Shown here one piece after another: positions 7,881 through 16,494 of a DNA stretch of 44,219 bases. This DNA is from an uncultured Actinomycetes bacterium (lineage in GTDB: Bacteria; Actinomycetota; Actinomycetes; Nanopelagicales; Nanopelagicaceae), in the NCBI GenBank assembly GCA_903846075.1, contig CAIMZW010000094.1:1-44219 (forward strand), given 5' to 3'. Position numbers and translations under genes: made by a program. Position 1 is the first letter of the stretch. The number at the start of each line of letters is the position of its first letter. The notes under the pieces are model-generated. The model was not told the origin of the DNA. It worked only from the letters and a program-made list of their open reading frames with translations, and searched no databases.

Positions 7881-9323
7881 ATGACTCTCAATGTCGCGCG
7901 TGAAAGAATTGTTCCGGCACGGCGCCCCAAGAAGAATGTCAAGGTCGGCCTGGTAGCTGGCGGCCTGGGAACCTACTGGCCACAATTCCCGCACCTTTTG
8001 CCACAGTTACAAGCCTCAGCAAGATATGTCTCTGATCGCATAGGTGCGATGGATGTAGAACTTGTTGATGTTGGCTTCATTTCCGATGCTCAAGAAGGCG
8101 CCTTGGCGGCTGAGAAGCTACGAGAAGCCGGCTGCGACATGATTGTTATGTTCTTGACGACATACATGACCTCGTCAATGATCATCCCGATTGCACAACG
8201 TTCAAATGCCCCGATCTTGATGATAAATCTTCAGCCAACCGAACAGATGGATCATGCAAATTTTGATACTGGCGCCTGGTTGGCATATTGCGGAGCTTGT
8301 CCGTTGCCAGAGATGGCGAATGCCTTCGAACGCGCTGGTGTTCCGTTTAGATCCGTCTCAGGCTTTCTGCATGAGGAGCGGGCTTGGAACAAGATTCATA
8401 GTTGGATTCAAGCTGCTGGAGTGAGAGCTGTGCTTCGCAATTCTCGTCATGGAATCATGGGACATCTCTATCCAGGCATGCTGGATGTATCGACTGACAT
8501 GACTATGGTGACAACTCATTTTGGCGGTCACATGGAAGTGCTCGAGTTTGATGATCTACGTGTTCGCGTCGAAAAAGTTTCTGAGAAGGAGATCGATAGC
8601 GTTCTCGACGAAACCAGATCTATCTTTACTCTCGATAAAACTGTCGTCGAAGAAGATTTACGGTGGGCTGGCAAAGTCGCAGTCGGATTACGCCAATTGG
8701 TGGATGATTTCGATATCTCAAGCTTGGCTTACTATCACCGAGGTTTAGATGGTGAGATTCATGAGCGCCTCGGTGCTGGAATGATTCTTGGCTGCTCTCT
8801 ACTTACCGCAGAAGGCGTTCCTGCTGTAGGAGAGTATGAATTACGGACTTCCATCGGCATGCTGATGCTCGATCGAATTGGTGCTGGTGGTTCCTTCACC
8901 GAATTCCAAGCCCTCAACTTCAATTTAGGTGTCGTGGAAATGGGACATGATGGACCAGCTCACTTAGCCATTACAAATGAGCGACCAATCCTTCGTGGCC
9001 TCGGTGTATTTCATGGAAAACGTGGTTATGGTGTCTCTGTCGAGTTCGATGTCGAGCATGGTCCAGTTACTACCTTTGGAGTTACTCAACGCAAAAACGG
9101 TACCTATCAATTCGTGGCCTCAGAAGGTGAAGTAGTTGATGGTCCACGATTGCTGATTGGAAATACCACATCTCTCGTTGACTTCGGCATGAACCCAGGC
9201 GAATGGTGCGATGCATGGAGTGCAACTGGCGTTCCCCATCACTGGGCACTCGGAATCGGCCATCGTGTCTCTGAATTGCGTTCGATTGCTGAACTTTTAG
9301 ATATCGAAATGGTAGTCATCTAG
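7881..9323 (+). CDS. L-fucose/L-arabinose isomerase-fold protein
   Basis: Probable aldose-ketose isomerase, 480 aa; AraA is about 500 aa and E. coli FucI about 590 aa. The N-terminal half has Rossmann-like repeats (VGLVAGGLGTYWPQFP; CDMIVMFLTTYMT; APILMINLQP). In the C-terminal half, Glu at about 318 (VGEYELRTS), Glu at about 341 (FTEFQALN), His at about 355 (MGHDGPAH) and His at about 453 (PHHWALGIGH) have the order and spacing of AraA's Mn2+ ligands, so it is probably catalytically competent. AAGGAG lies 8 nt upstream of the ATG, 4 nt after the permease stop. The specific sugar is unknown; operon position with an importer implies that it acts on the imported substrate. Confidence 0.8.
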   Translation: MTLNVARERIVPARRPKKNVKVGLVAGGLGTYWPQFPHLLPQLQASARYVSDRIGAMDVELVDVGFISDAQEGALAAEKLREAGCDMIVMFLTTYMTSSMIIPIAQRSNAPILMINLQPTEQMDHANFDTGAWLAYCGACPLPEMANAFERAGVPFRSVSGFLHEERAWNKIHSWIQAAGVRAVLRNSRHGIMGHLYPGMLDVSTDMTMVTTHFGGHMEVLEFDDLRVRVEKVSEKEIDSVLDETRSIFTLDKTVVEEDLRWAGKVAVGLRQLVDDFDISSLAYYHRGLDGEIHERLGAGMILGCSLLTAEGVPAVGEYELRTSIGMLMLDRIGAGGSFTEFQALNFNLGVVEMGHDGPAHLAITNERPILRGLGVFHGKRGYGVSVEFDVEHGPVTTFGVTQRKNGTYQFVASEGEVVDGPRLLIGNTTSLVDFGMNPGEWCDAWSATGVPHHWALGIGHRVSELRSIAELLDIEMVVI

Positions 9324-9332
9324 GATTTCACT

Positions 9333-10094
9333 ATGGCATTCATCGGGGAAGACCTCAAAGCCAAGTGCGTAGTTGTCACGGGGGCAACCGGCGGCATTGG
9401 CTCGTCCGTCGTCCAGGCATTTGCCGAAGTGGGGGCACGAGTCCTTGCGGTTGATCTAAAAGAGGAACCACTGAAGGAATTGCTTTCAAGAACTCCAGGG
9501 GCTGGGCACGATATTTATCCTTTGGACTTATCCGCGATCGATTCACACAAAGCACTTTTCGAACGCGCCCAATCTATGGGCGGCTTCCAGTCTCTCGCTC
9601 ACTGTGCCGCAGTCTTGCGTCGTCGGACTACTGTTGATGAAGTAACAGAAGAGGATTGGGATTTCCAATTAGATACAAATCTGAAGGCAACATTCTTCCT
9701 CAACCGCTCAGCACGTGATGTGATGAAAGCCAATCAGACTAAGGGATCAATTGTTAATTTTTCTTCCCAAGGTTGGTGGACCGGGGGCTTCGGCGGATCG
9801 GTTGTTTATGCTGCGAGTAAAGGCGGAATTGTCTCAATGACGCGTGGTCTTGCTCGATCCTTTGCTCCGGAAGGAATTCGAATAAATGCCATCGCACCTG
9901 GCGGCGTCGATACTCATATGTTGACTGATGGGCAATCTCCTGAAGCCATGAAGGCATTCATGGATTTGATTCCTATGGGCAGATTGGCAGAACCCAAAGA
10001 AATTGCTCAATCCGTGCTTTTTCTTGCCTCATCTGCCTCGAGTTACATTACGGGCGCACTGATAAATATCTCCGGCGGACAATTAATGTATTAA
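9333..10094 (+). CDS. Short-chain dehydrogenase/reductase (sugar dehydrogenase-like)
   Basis: Classical SDR of 253 aa that uses NAD(P)H. It has the cofactor motif TGATGGIG (about residues 17-24), an acidic residue after beta-2 (AVDLKEE) that favours NAD, the catalytic Ser in NFSSQGW, the Tyr-Lys pair in YAASKGG, and the IAPGGVDT and ITGALINISGG C-terminal signatures. The usual NNAG is replaced by AHCAAV. It is last in the importer operon, 9 nt after the isomerase gene. Likely roles are oxidation of an aldose to its lactone or of a 2-keto-3-deoxy acid at C4, as in L-fucose and L-rhamnose oxidative pathways. The stop overlaps the convergent transporter gene in a shared TTAA. Confidence 0.88.
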   Translation: MAFIGEDLKAKCVVVTGATGGIGSSVVQAFAEVGARVLAVDLKEEPLKELLSRTPGAGHDIYPLDLSAIDSHKALFERAQSMGGFQSLAHCAAVLRRRTTVDEVTEEDWDFQLDTNLKATFFLNRSARDVMKANQTKGSIVNFSSQGWWTGGFGGSVVYAASKGGIVSMTRGLARSFAPEGIRINAIAPGGVDTHMLTDGQSPEAMKAFMDLIPMGRLAEPKEIAQSVLFLASSASSYITGALINISGGQLMY

Positions 10095-10918
10095 GTAAGA
10101 CTCAATGCAGTGATGCAGAGGATGATTGTTACCGAAGAGAAGATCACTGCAGAAGAGGGACGCTTTTTATAAGCGAGAGTTTCCATCATGACAATGAGCA
10201 GTGGTATTGCCGATAAAACTGATTGAACCACCAAAGTACTGCCTTTGTGCATCGCAACAAAAGAGAAGAACCAGCCAAAACACATAAAGAGGGATCGTTT
10301 AGCTAAGAGCGGATAAGCACTTAATTCAACGTTTGTTGGCAAATTAAGGCTGGTAAAAATGACTCCCGCGATAAATTGCTGAAGAAAAAGGAATTCTGAG
10401 AGACCGACCCCCGCGCGTGATAATTTAGTAGCCAGAATTGCAATCACACCAGCATTAACGCCTTGCGTGAGCATGAAAAGGAATGTTGCCGAAGAACGTA
10501 TGCCAACGACCAATTTACGAATAGGAAATAGTGCGGCCATGGCCAATATCCCTACCAAGAGGAATTGAATCAGCTTGATATGAACCCCAAGCAGCATTGG
10601 TGATAGTACGAGGACCATCGCAGGACTCAATGAGGCTCCGACAATGGAAAGTGAGGCCGTTCCTCGCTTGACAATCACAAATACAAAGAGCGCGCCGAGT
10701 GCCGTCAAAATGCCTAGCAGCATTATCAATCCCATTTGGGTGAGGGATAGGGAAATCCAATCTCTTCTTGCAAGCACGAGGGGAATTGCAAAAAAACCAT
10801 TGAGCAAAAAGAGTGGACCAACGATTTGAAATGCAGGAAGTTTCTGGATTAATGAGCGAGTTAGGAAAGTTCCGAGCGCAGTACTGAAGGCCGAGGCGAT
10901 TGCAAATAGTTGATACAT
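10091..10918 (-). CDS. DMT-superfamily (EamA-like) membrane transporter
   Basis: Inner-membrane protein of about 275 aa with roughly ten hydrophobic segments and two similar halves, as in EamA/DMT metabolite transporters. I chose ATG 10918 (MYQLFAIASAFSTALG), so that the first membrane segment starts at the N-terminus. CATAAT (plus-strand 10928-10933) lies 9 nt upstream and TTGAGC lies 15 nt before that. ATG 10954 is open but adds only MSILNTWHNGSL and would overlap the divergent P450 start. Direction and substrate are unknown; export or uptake of a pathway intermediate would fit. Confidence 0.75.
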   Translation of the reverse strand: MYQLFAIASAFSTALGTFLTRSLIQKLPAFQIVGPLFLLNGFFAIPLVLARRDWISLSLTQMGLIMLLGILTALGALFVFVIVKRGTASLSIVGASLSPAMVLVLSPMLLGVHIKLIQFLLVGILAMAALFPIRKLVVGIRSSATFLFMLTQGVNAGVIAILATKLSRAGVGLSEFLFLQQFIAGVIFTSLNLPTNVELSAYPLLAKRSLFMCFGWFFSFVAMHKGSTLVVQSVLSAIPLLIVMMETLAYKKRPSSAVIFSSVTIILCITALSLT

Positions 10919-10946
10919 AAGGCTTCCATTATGCCAAGTATTCAGT

Positions 10947-12164
10947 ATGCTCAACGATGTGAGCGCAGAGTTTCTCTCTCCAGATTATTTTAAAAATCCT
11001 TATGAAACCTATAGTGAATTCCATCAAAGTTCTCCAATATTTTGGCATGAAGGCATCAAGGCTTGGATCATTTCCGCCTACTCAGAAGTGGAGAAAGGTC
11101 TTTCAAATCTCAACCTCAATGCAGGGGAGCGAATTGCCTCGGCATCTGCTCACTTAAGTGAGAGTCAGAGGGAAGAATTTAGTAAAGTCATTACTACTCT
11201 GAATAATTGGATTGTTTTTCAGGATCCGCCCTCTCATACCAGACTTCGCAAACTAGTTAATAAATCATTCACTCCAAGGGCTATCGAGGGCTTTCGACCA
11301 AAACTCGAAGTGATTGTTGATGAATTAGTTTCCGACGCTTTAAAACTGGAAGAGTTTGATTTCGTTTCACATCTCTCATTTAAGTTGCCCGCAATAGTGA
11401 TTTGTGAATTGTTAGGTATTCCGCGTGAACGTCAAGATGATGTTCGCCGATGGTCGGATAAACATGCGGGATTTAGCGCCTCAGCTCAAGTGAGTTATGA
11501 AGCGGCAAAAGCTGCCAATAATGCATCGATAGAGGCGGAAACTTATCTATTTTCGCTTTTCGATGAACTAAGTAGGAATCCTGGCGAAAATATTCTCTCC
11601 AAGTTACTTGCCATGGATACCAGTGAAGATCATCTCAGTTACGAAGAACTAGCTGCACTAACAATTCAATTGTTTTTTGCTGGCTTCGAGACTACCGAAG
11701 GATTGATTGGGAACCTGATATTGGCCCTGCACAATAACCCTGATCAAATGAAACTCTTGCAATCAGACCGAACCAAACTTGAGGGAGCAATTGAAGAAGC
11801 GCTTAGATATGACTCTTCTATTCTCAAGCAATCACGTGTGGCATCAGTCGATTTGGAAATCGCCGGAGAACAGATCGCCAAAGGCGACTACTGCCACTTT
11901 ATGATCGGCGCCGCCAATCGCGATCCCTTGCGCTATTTCGCTCCAGATGAGTTCCTGATTGATCGAGAAGATTTAGGCCATTCAAGTTTTGGTCATGGAA
12001 TTCATTTCTGCATTGGAGCGCCTTTAGCTCGTTTGGAGACCAAAACTCTTATGAGCGCCTTATTAGACAAGGCCCCAAACATGAAGGTTATCCAAGAAGA
12101 AATTAACTACCCACAACTCTTTGCGGTTCGAAAACCGCTACAACTTCAGGTTAGAGTCAATTAG
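10947..12164 (+). CDS. Cytochrome P450
   Basis: Soluble bacterial-type haem-thiolate monooxygenase, 405 aa, with no membrane anchor. Visible elements are the I-helix oxygen-activation motif AGFETT (about residues 245-250), the K-helix ExxR in EEALRYDSS (about 285) and the haem-binding loop FGHGIHFCIGAPLAR, with the axial Cys at about 355. Bacterial class I P450s need a ferredoxin and a reductase, and neither is encoded in the window. It stands alone between a DMT transporter and an amidohydrolase in a sugar-catabolic island, where P450s are rare. Marine Bacteroidetes P450s that demethylate 6-O-methyl-D-galactose are a precedent for such a role. No clear Shine-Dalgarno or promoter is seen before the ATG. 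Its stop overlaps the convergent gene by 4 bp. Confidence 0.95.
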   Translation: MLNDVSAEFLSPDYFKNPYETYSEFHQSSPIFWHEGIKAWIISAYSEVEKGLSNLNLNAGERIASASAHLSESQREEFSKVITTLNNWIVFQDPPSHTRLRKLVNKSFTPRAIEGFRPKLEVIVDELVSDALKLEEFDFVSHLSFKLPAIVICELLGIPRERQDDVRRWSDKHAGFSASAQVSYEAAKAANNASIEAETYLFSLFDELSRNPGENILSKLLAMDTSEDHLSYEELAALTIQLFFAGFETTEGLIGNLILALHNNPDQMKLLQSDRTKLEGAIEEALRYDSSILKQSRVASVDLEIAGEQIAKGDYCHFMIGAANRDPLRYFAPDEFLIDREDLGHSSFGHGIHFCIGAPLARLETKTLMSALLDKAPNMKVIQEEINYPQLFAVRKPLQLQVRVN

Positions 12165-13045
12165 AACTTATACAGCTTGGCAGCGTTTGTGCTGCAGACT
12201 TTCTCTTGCTCTGATGGAGTAAGCGATGAGATGTACTCTCTGGTGAAATCCATCATCGTTGCGTAAGAAACGAAGAGTCGATCAACCGGCCAGTTGGAAC
12301 CGAGTACCGTGCGATCAGGTCCAAATGCTTCCAGAGAACTCTCGGCCCATTTGCGCAGAGACTCCATCGTAAAGTGTGGATCGGTCATTCCCACACCTGA
12401 GATTTTCATTGTCACATTAGGGGCAGTTGCTAGACGATTTATCGCTGTCTTCCAGTTTGTAAAATACTCATCATCTCGCTTTCGCGGAAAACCTATGTGT
12501 TCAAGGACGATTGGCAAATCTGGATGGCGTTGCGCGAGTTTTAGCGCCTCATCCATATTTTGCCATTCACAGTCCAAATCAAAGACCAATCCTTCTTTTG
12601 CCATGTAGGCAAGAGAGGCTTCGTAATTGGGGCGAATTTCTTTGGCGGCAAACATAACTTCTGCGTTGAAATCTCTCACGCCGACGAATAATGGTGATTG
12701 TTGATGACGTTCGAGCTGTGAGATAGCCGAGCCCGAACTTAAATCAGAATCTCCAACTATTCGCATCGGCACTGGACCGGTCTTCGCCATTTCTGTGAGC
12801 CATACCGTCTCAGTCACTGGGTCTGGGGAACCAATTGCGGCTTGAATATGGACAAAGCCAGAAATACCAGAGAACCGAGCCTCTGACCAAAGATCATTAA
12901 GAGTAAAAGAAACTGACTTAATGGCATCGATATTTCCAAGAATTGGATGGAGGGCATCCTTATCAAGCCATACCCATTTCAACTCTGGATGCTTGGTTTC
13001 CCAAAGGTGGATGTGAGTATCGATGATTGGTGTCAGCTCTGACAT
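12161..13045 (-). CDS. Amidohydrolase family 2 protein, L-fuconolactonase-like
   Basis: A TIM-barrel metal-dependent hydrolase of 294 aa. It begins PIIDTHIHLWETKHPELKWV, the HxH motif of Amidohydrolase_2 proteins at about residues 11-13, and later shows LEHIGFPR and the catalytic-Asp-type SNWPVDRLF near the C-terminus. Close relatives hydrolyse sugar lactones such as L-fucono-, L-rhamnono- or galactarolactone. That would place it between the SDR and the enolase-superfamily dehydratases in an oxidative sugar pathway. It is divergent from the second dehydratase gene, with an operator-like site (13068-13077) between them, so the two are probably co-regulated. The exact lactone is inference. Confidence 0.85.
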   Translation of the reverse strand: MSELTPIIDTHIHLWETKHPELKWVWLDKDALHPILGNIDAIKSVSFTLNDLWSEARFSGISGFVHIQAAIGSPDPVTETVWLTEMAKTGPVPMRIVGDSDLSSGSAISQLERHQQSPLFVGVRDFNAEVMFAAKEIRPNYEASLAYMAKEGLVFDLDCEWQNMDEALKLAQRHPDLPIVLEHIGFPRKRDDEYFTNWKTAINRLATAPNVTMKISGVGMTDPHFTMESLRKWAESSLEAFGPDRTVLGSNWPVDRLFVSYATMMDFTREYISSLTPSEQEKVCSTNAAKLYKF

Positions 13046-13067
13046 ACTTGCCCCATTTCCGTTAAAA

Positions 13068-13077
13068 AAACGTTTCC
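13068..13077 (+). promoter_or_regulatory. Operator-like sequence, site C
   Basis: AAACGTTTCC contains the perfect 8-bp palindrome AAACGTTT and matches 9 of 10 bases of the operator core AATCGTTTCC seen at 1784 and 15424. It lies between the divergent amidohydrolase and dehydratase starts. No -35/-10 pair is convincing here. Confidence 0.5.
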
Positions 13078-13133
13078 TAGGAGTAAATTAGTACCAATAT
13101 TCGTCCACGAACAGGTTTCAAGGGAGATTTTTT

Positions 13134-14258
13134 GTGAAGATAGTTAAGATCGAGCCGATTCCTGTTGCTTACCCAGAGCCGAACGATTTCAATGCTGAGA
13201 GATATTTGTGCTTGGTAAAAATTACAACCGATGAAGGCCTAGTTGGATGGGGCGAATCCATAACCCAATTCAAGGAAGCTAATTTTGCGGTGGCTGCGCT
13301 TATTAATGGTTTAGCAGAATTTGTGGTCGGAAAATCTCCTTTGGATAACGGAGCAATTTGGAATGCAATCAGAGAGCGGTATTGGTGGTACGGATATCGA
13401 GGGGGATTGGCGGCTTACGCACTATCCGCGATTGATATTGCCCTCTGGGATCTAAAAGGAAAGGCGCTCAATACAAGTTTGTTGGAGTTGTTGGGTGGTC
13501 CAGTCCACGAAAAACTGCCTGCGATTGCGTCTGGTCACGCTCATGATTCCTCAATTCCTGCCATGGCAGAGCAAGCCCAAGGATGGATGTCCACTGGAGT
13601 CCAAGGAATGAAAGTTGGGTTTGGCAAGCGGGGAAATGCTTATCTTGGGTATGAACATGATCGCGACGTTGAATACGTCAAGCAAATGCGCGAAGCGATC
13701 GGACCAGATAAGAAATTGATGATTGATCTTGGTTATGCCATCAAGTGGGATGTGGCCACTGCAGTAAAACGAGTTCAAGCTTTCGATGAATACAACATTG
13801 ATTGGATTGAAGAACCATTAGGTGCTTGGGATCCAGAGGGGTATCGAACTTTACGGGACAAGACTAAGACTCTGATTGCCTATGGTGAGCGGGAATGGAA
13901 TATTGCTGGATACGAACAGATTCTCGCAACCGGAACCTGCGATGTCTTCGGAATTGACCCGGGTCGAGTCGAAGGCGTTACTGGGTTTACGAAAATCGTT
14001 TCACGGATTGAATCGGCCAAGCGCCAGGCCAATGCTCATGCATGGTCATCGGCGATAGTTTCGGCGGCGAGCATCGCAGTCAGTTTTAGCAGCCTCGCTT
14101 TCAAACTCTTTGAATTCAAGCCACTAGCAAATCCGATGCAAAATGATTTGGTGACCACACCATTGACACACAAAGATGGTTGGGTTTATCCGCCGCTTGG
14201 CAAGCCAGGGTTGGGTATCGATATCAATGAAGATGTCGTCAACAAATATCGCCAGTAA
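13134..14258 (+). CDS. Second enolase-superfamily sugar-acid dehydratase
   Basis: Mandelate-racemase-subgroup enzyme of 374 aa, clearly diverged from the one at 1816. Catalytic elements are the Lys region GMKVGFGKRG, the metal ligands in MIDLGYAI, IEEPLG and YGEREW, the Asp in GIDPGRVEG and the His in NAHAWSS. GTG 13134 is supported by AAGGGAG 7 nt upstream. The expected reaction is dehydration of an aldonate or aldarate to a 2-keto-3-deoxy acid. Two such enzymes in one regulon suggest two sugar acids, or successive dehydration and epimerisation. It ends 3 bp from the stop of the convergent CoA-transferase gene. Confidence 0.87.
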   Translation: MKIVKIEPIPVAYPEPNDFNAERYLCLVKITTDEGLVGWGESITQFKEANFAVAALINGLAEFVVGKSPLDNGAIWNAIRERYWWYGYRGGLAAYALSAIDIALWDLKGKALNTSLLELLGGPVHEKLPAIASGHAHDSSIPAMAEQAQGWMSTGVQGMKVGFGKRGNAYLGYEHDRDVEYVKQMREAIGPDKKLMIDLGYAIKWDVATAVKRVQAFDEYNIDWIEEPLGAWDPEGYRTLRDKTKTLIAYGEREWNIAGYEQILATGTCDVFGIDPGRVEGVTGFTKIVSRIESAKRQANAHAWSSAIVSAASIAVSFSSLAFKLFEFKPLANPMQNDLVTTPLTHKDGWVYPPLGKPGLGIDINEDVVNKYRQ

Positions 14259-14261
14259 AGA

Positions 14262-15371
14262 TTACTTATCGAGGTTTGGTGCGCTCCGGTAGATCTCGGG
14301 GCGTACTCCATCGATGGTGATGGGTAATCCAGGTATCCATTTCACTTGAGAACTCATATCTGGATTGGCAAGCAGCGCATTAACTTCGTGAACTTGAGGG
14401 TCGGTCAACAGCGCCTCAGGTGGAACAACTAAATCCGCCGGAACCTTATTTTCTCCTAATCGCCTTGCCCAATAAGTAGCAGTCTGTTCGGCCAGAGCAT
14501 TTTCTATTTCTGCGTGCAAAATCTTTCGATTGGCAACCCGATCCACGTTATGTTGGAAAAGAGGGTTCTCAATTAAGTCTGGACGCCCAATTTCGGTGCA
14601 TAGCTTTGCAAAGACACCATCGCTGCCCACACCGATACAAATCTCGCCTTCCTTCGTTGTGAAAATTCCGTATGGGGCAAATGTCGGATGTCCGGCACCC
14701 GACCTAACTGAAGCAGACCCGGAAATCTGATAGGCCGCGAGGTGATAACTCACCCAAGCAATCCCAGTTTCGAAGAGTGAAGTCTCGATCAAACTTCCTT
14801 TTTCCGTAGTGAACCTCTTAATGATCGCTGCCAGAACTCCGGTTGCAAGCCAAGTACCTGCACCAATGTCAAGAACTGAGACTCCGGCACGAACGGGTTG
14901 TCCTTCCGGCTCGCCGGTCACATACATAATGCCGGTACGTGCCTGCACTGTTGCGTCATAGCCGGGTCGGGTCGAATCCGGCCCAGAGGAACCGTAAGAA
15001 GTTAAATTCCCAAAAATTAACCGAGGATTTTGATTCATCAATGTTTCTGGAGACAAATTGAGCGCCTGTAGTCGATCAGGAAGGAAATTCGTGAGAAAGA
15101 CGTCAGCGCTACTGAGCATCTCGTCGAATTTCGCGCGATCGGTTGGATTTTTGAAGTCAATTTCTTGAACTGATTTGTTGCGATTGACAATGTTGAAGTA
15201 GGCCGATTTTTCTCCGTCAATGGGGGTCATATATCGAGCTGGATCACCTGATGGAGTTTCAATTTTTATGACTTCGGCACCTAAATCTGCCAAAACTGCC
15301 CCGCCAAAGGGTCCAGCTATATTGGAGGTAGCGTCTAAAACAACGATGCCAGCGAGGGGCTTGATACTCAT
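14262..15371 (-). CDS. Class III (CaiB/BaiF) CoA-transferase
   Basis: Cytoplasmic family III CoA-transferase, 369 aa, moving CoA between carboxylic acids. It shows the N-terminal GIVVLDATSNIAGPFGGAVLADLGAEVIK pattern, NRNKS, and the segment GQPVRAGVSVLDIGAG, whose Asp (168) aligns with the catalytic Asp of formyl-CoA transferase. A GATAAT hexamer lies 5 nt upstream of the ATG (plus-strand 15377-15382). It is divergent from the E1 beta gene, and their promoters sit in the same 112 bp as operator B. It may activate an acid product of the island as a CoA thioester or recover CoA from the E1/lipoyl reaction; the substrate is unknown. Confidence 0.9.
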   Translation of the reverse strand: MSIKPLAGIVVLDATSNIAGPFGGAVLADLGAEVIKIETPSGDPARYMTPIDGEKSAYFNIVNRNKSVQEIDFKNPTDRAKFDEMLSSADVFLTNFLPDRLQALNLSPETLMNQNPRLIFGNLTSYGSSGPDSTRPGYDATVQARTGIMYVTGEPEGQPVRAGVSVLDIGAGTWLATGVLAAIIKRFTTEKGSLIETSLFETGIAWVSYHLAAYQISGSASVRSGAGHPTFAPYGIFTTKEGEICIGVGSDGVFAKLCTEIGRPDLIENPLFQHNVDRVANRKILHAEIENALAEQTATYWARRLGENKVPADLVVPPEALLTDPQVHEVNALLANPDMSSQVKWIPGLPITIDGVRPEIYRSAPNLDK

Positions 15372-15391
15372 GGCTCATTATCAGCCATTTG

Positions 15392-15437
15392 TTGACTATC
15401 CGATACCCCTTGGGTAATCTAGCAATCGTTTCCAGTA
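15392..15437 (+). promoter_or_regulatory. Promoter plus operator site B for the E1-lipoyl operon
   Basis: TTGACT (15392-15397) and TAATCT (15415-15420) are separated by 17 nt. AATCGTTTCCAGTA (15424-15437) follows and is identical to the core of site A. The distance from -35 to core is the same as at the 1816 promoter. Confidence 0.7.
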
Positions 15438-15483
15438 GTGGTTTTTCGCACTTTTTATCACTTTAGAAGAGAATCGAGTTCTC

Positions 15484-16494
15484 GTGACTGTAATGAGATT
15501 TCGCCAAGCAATTGTGGCCGCGATGACGGATGAGATGAAGGCCGACGAATCAGTAATTTTCTTTGGCGAAGATGTAGCCGCCGCCGAGGGCCCCTTCAAG
15601 ACATCCGAAGGGCTCTTGGAGAATTTCGGTCCGGTTCGAGTGAGAGACACGCCGATTTCGGAGATGGCGTTTACTGGCGCGGCAGTGGGAGCTGCCATGA
15701 TGGGCATGCGTCCGGTCATTGAAATTATGTTCATGGAATTTCTGGGAGTTGCCCTTGATCAATTGGTCACTGAAGGCGCGAAAATGCATTACCTCAGCAA
15801 AGGTGAATTTTCAGTTCCTATGGTTGTTCGTGCCTCCTGTGGTTCGGGTTTGGGTTTTGGAAGCCAGCACTCGCAGACTCTTGAGAATTGGGTTGCCGCT
15901 ACACCTGGCCTCAAAGTGGTTCAACCTTCTGATCCTCAATCTGCTTACTCTCTGCTTCGCGCAGCCATTCAAGACAATAACCCGGTCATGTTTCTCGAGC
16001 CGCGAATACTTTATGCCGAGCGAGGCGAAGTTGACACAAATTTGAAGATGGAAATCGGCAGAGCTCGAGTTCTACAAGAGGGAAGCGATGTCACTGTGGT
16101 TTCGTTAGGGAACATGGTCAGCGTCGCTCGAAAGGCCATTAAGGATTCCGGACTTTCAGCCGAATTGATTGATCTAGCTACTTTGGTTCCTTGGGACCGT
16201 GCCGCTATCTTGGAATCTGTCAAGAAGACAGGACGGTTGATCGTGGTGGAGGAATCGCCTTGGAGTGGTGGTTGGGGCTCGGAGATAGTCTCCTTCATAA
16301 CGACAGAACTCTTTTCGGATTTAAAGAGCGCCCCGATGAGAATTACGGCACCAGATGTTCCCGTGCCGTTTAATGGAACACTGGAAGCAAGATATGTACC
16401 GACATCAGAGGATGTCTCCGCAGCGATCACTGAAATTGTTACCAACAATAAAGTTTTGCAACCTTGGTGGATTCAGAAAGGACTGAACCGATGA
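15484..16494 (+). CDS. 2-oxoacid dehydrogenase-type E1 component, beta subunit
   Basis: Transketolase-like beta subunit (336 aa) of a thiamine-diphosphate E1, close in plan to AcoB, PdhB and BkdB. Visible family segments are VIFFGEDVA, TPISEMAFTGAAVGAAMMGMRP, the central pyrimidine-domain block, PVMFLEPRILY, and the C-terminal transketolase domain (VVEESPWSGGWGSEI; RITAPDVPVPF). The start is GTG 15484; ATG 15493 (MRFRQAIV) is also possible. It is first of three genes joined by 4-bp ATGA overlaps, so translation is coupled and subunits are probably made 1:1. Substrate class (pyruvate, branched-chain 2-oxoacid, or acetoin-like diketone) cannot be fixed from sequence. Confidence 0.9.
   Translation: MTVMRFRQAIVAAMTDEMKADESVIFFGEDVAAAEGPFKTSEGLLENFGPVRVRDTPISEMAFTGAAVGAAMMGMRPVIEIMFMEFLGVALDQLVTEGAKMHYLSKGEFSVPMVVRASCGSGLGFGSQHSQTLENWVAATPGLKVVQPSDPQSAYSLLRAAIQDNNPVMFLEPRILYAERGEVDTNLKMEIGRARVLQEGSDVTVVSLGNMVSVARKAIKDSGLSAELIDLATLVPWDRAAILESVKKTGRLIVVEESPWSGGWGSEIVSFITTELFSDLKSAPMRITAPDVPVPFNGTLEARYVPTSEDVSAAITEIVTNNKVLQPWWIQKGLNR

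Noticed and set aside
16011-16448. Antisense frame of 145 codons opposite the E1 beta gene, and a similar one at 25137-25574 opposite the alpha-glucosidase
   Set aside because: No recognisable domain, no ribosome-binding site, and the sense genes have conserved motifs throughout.
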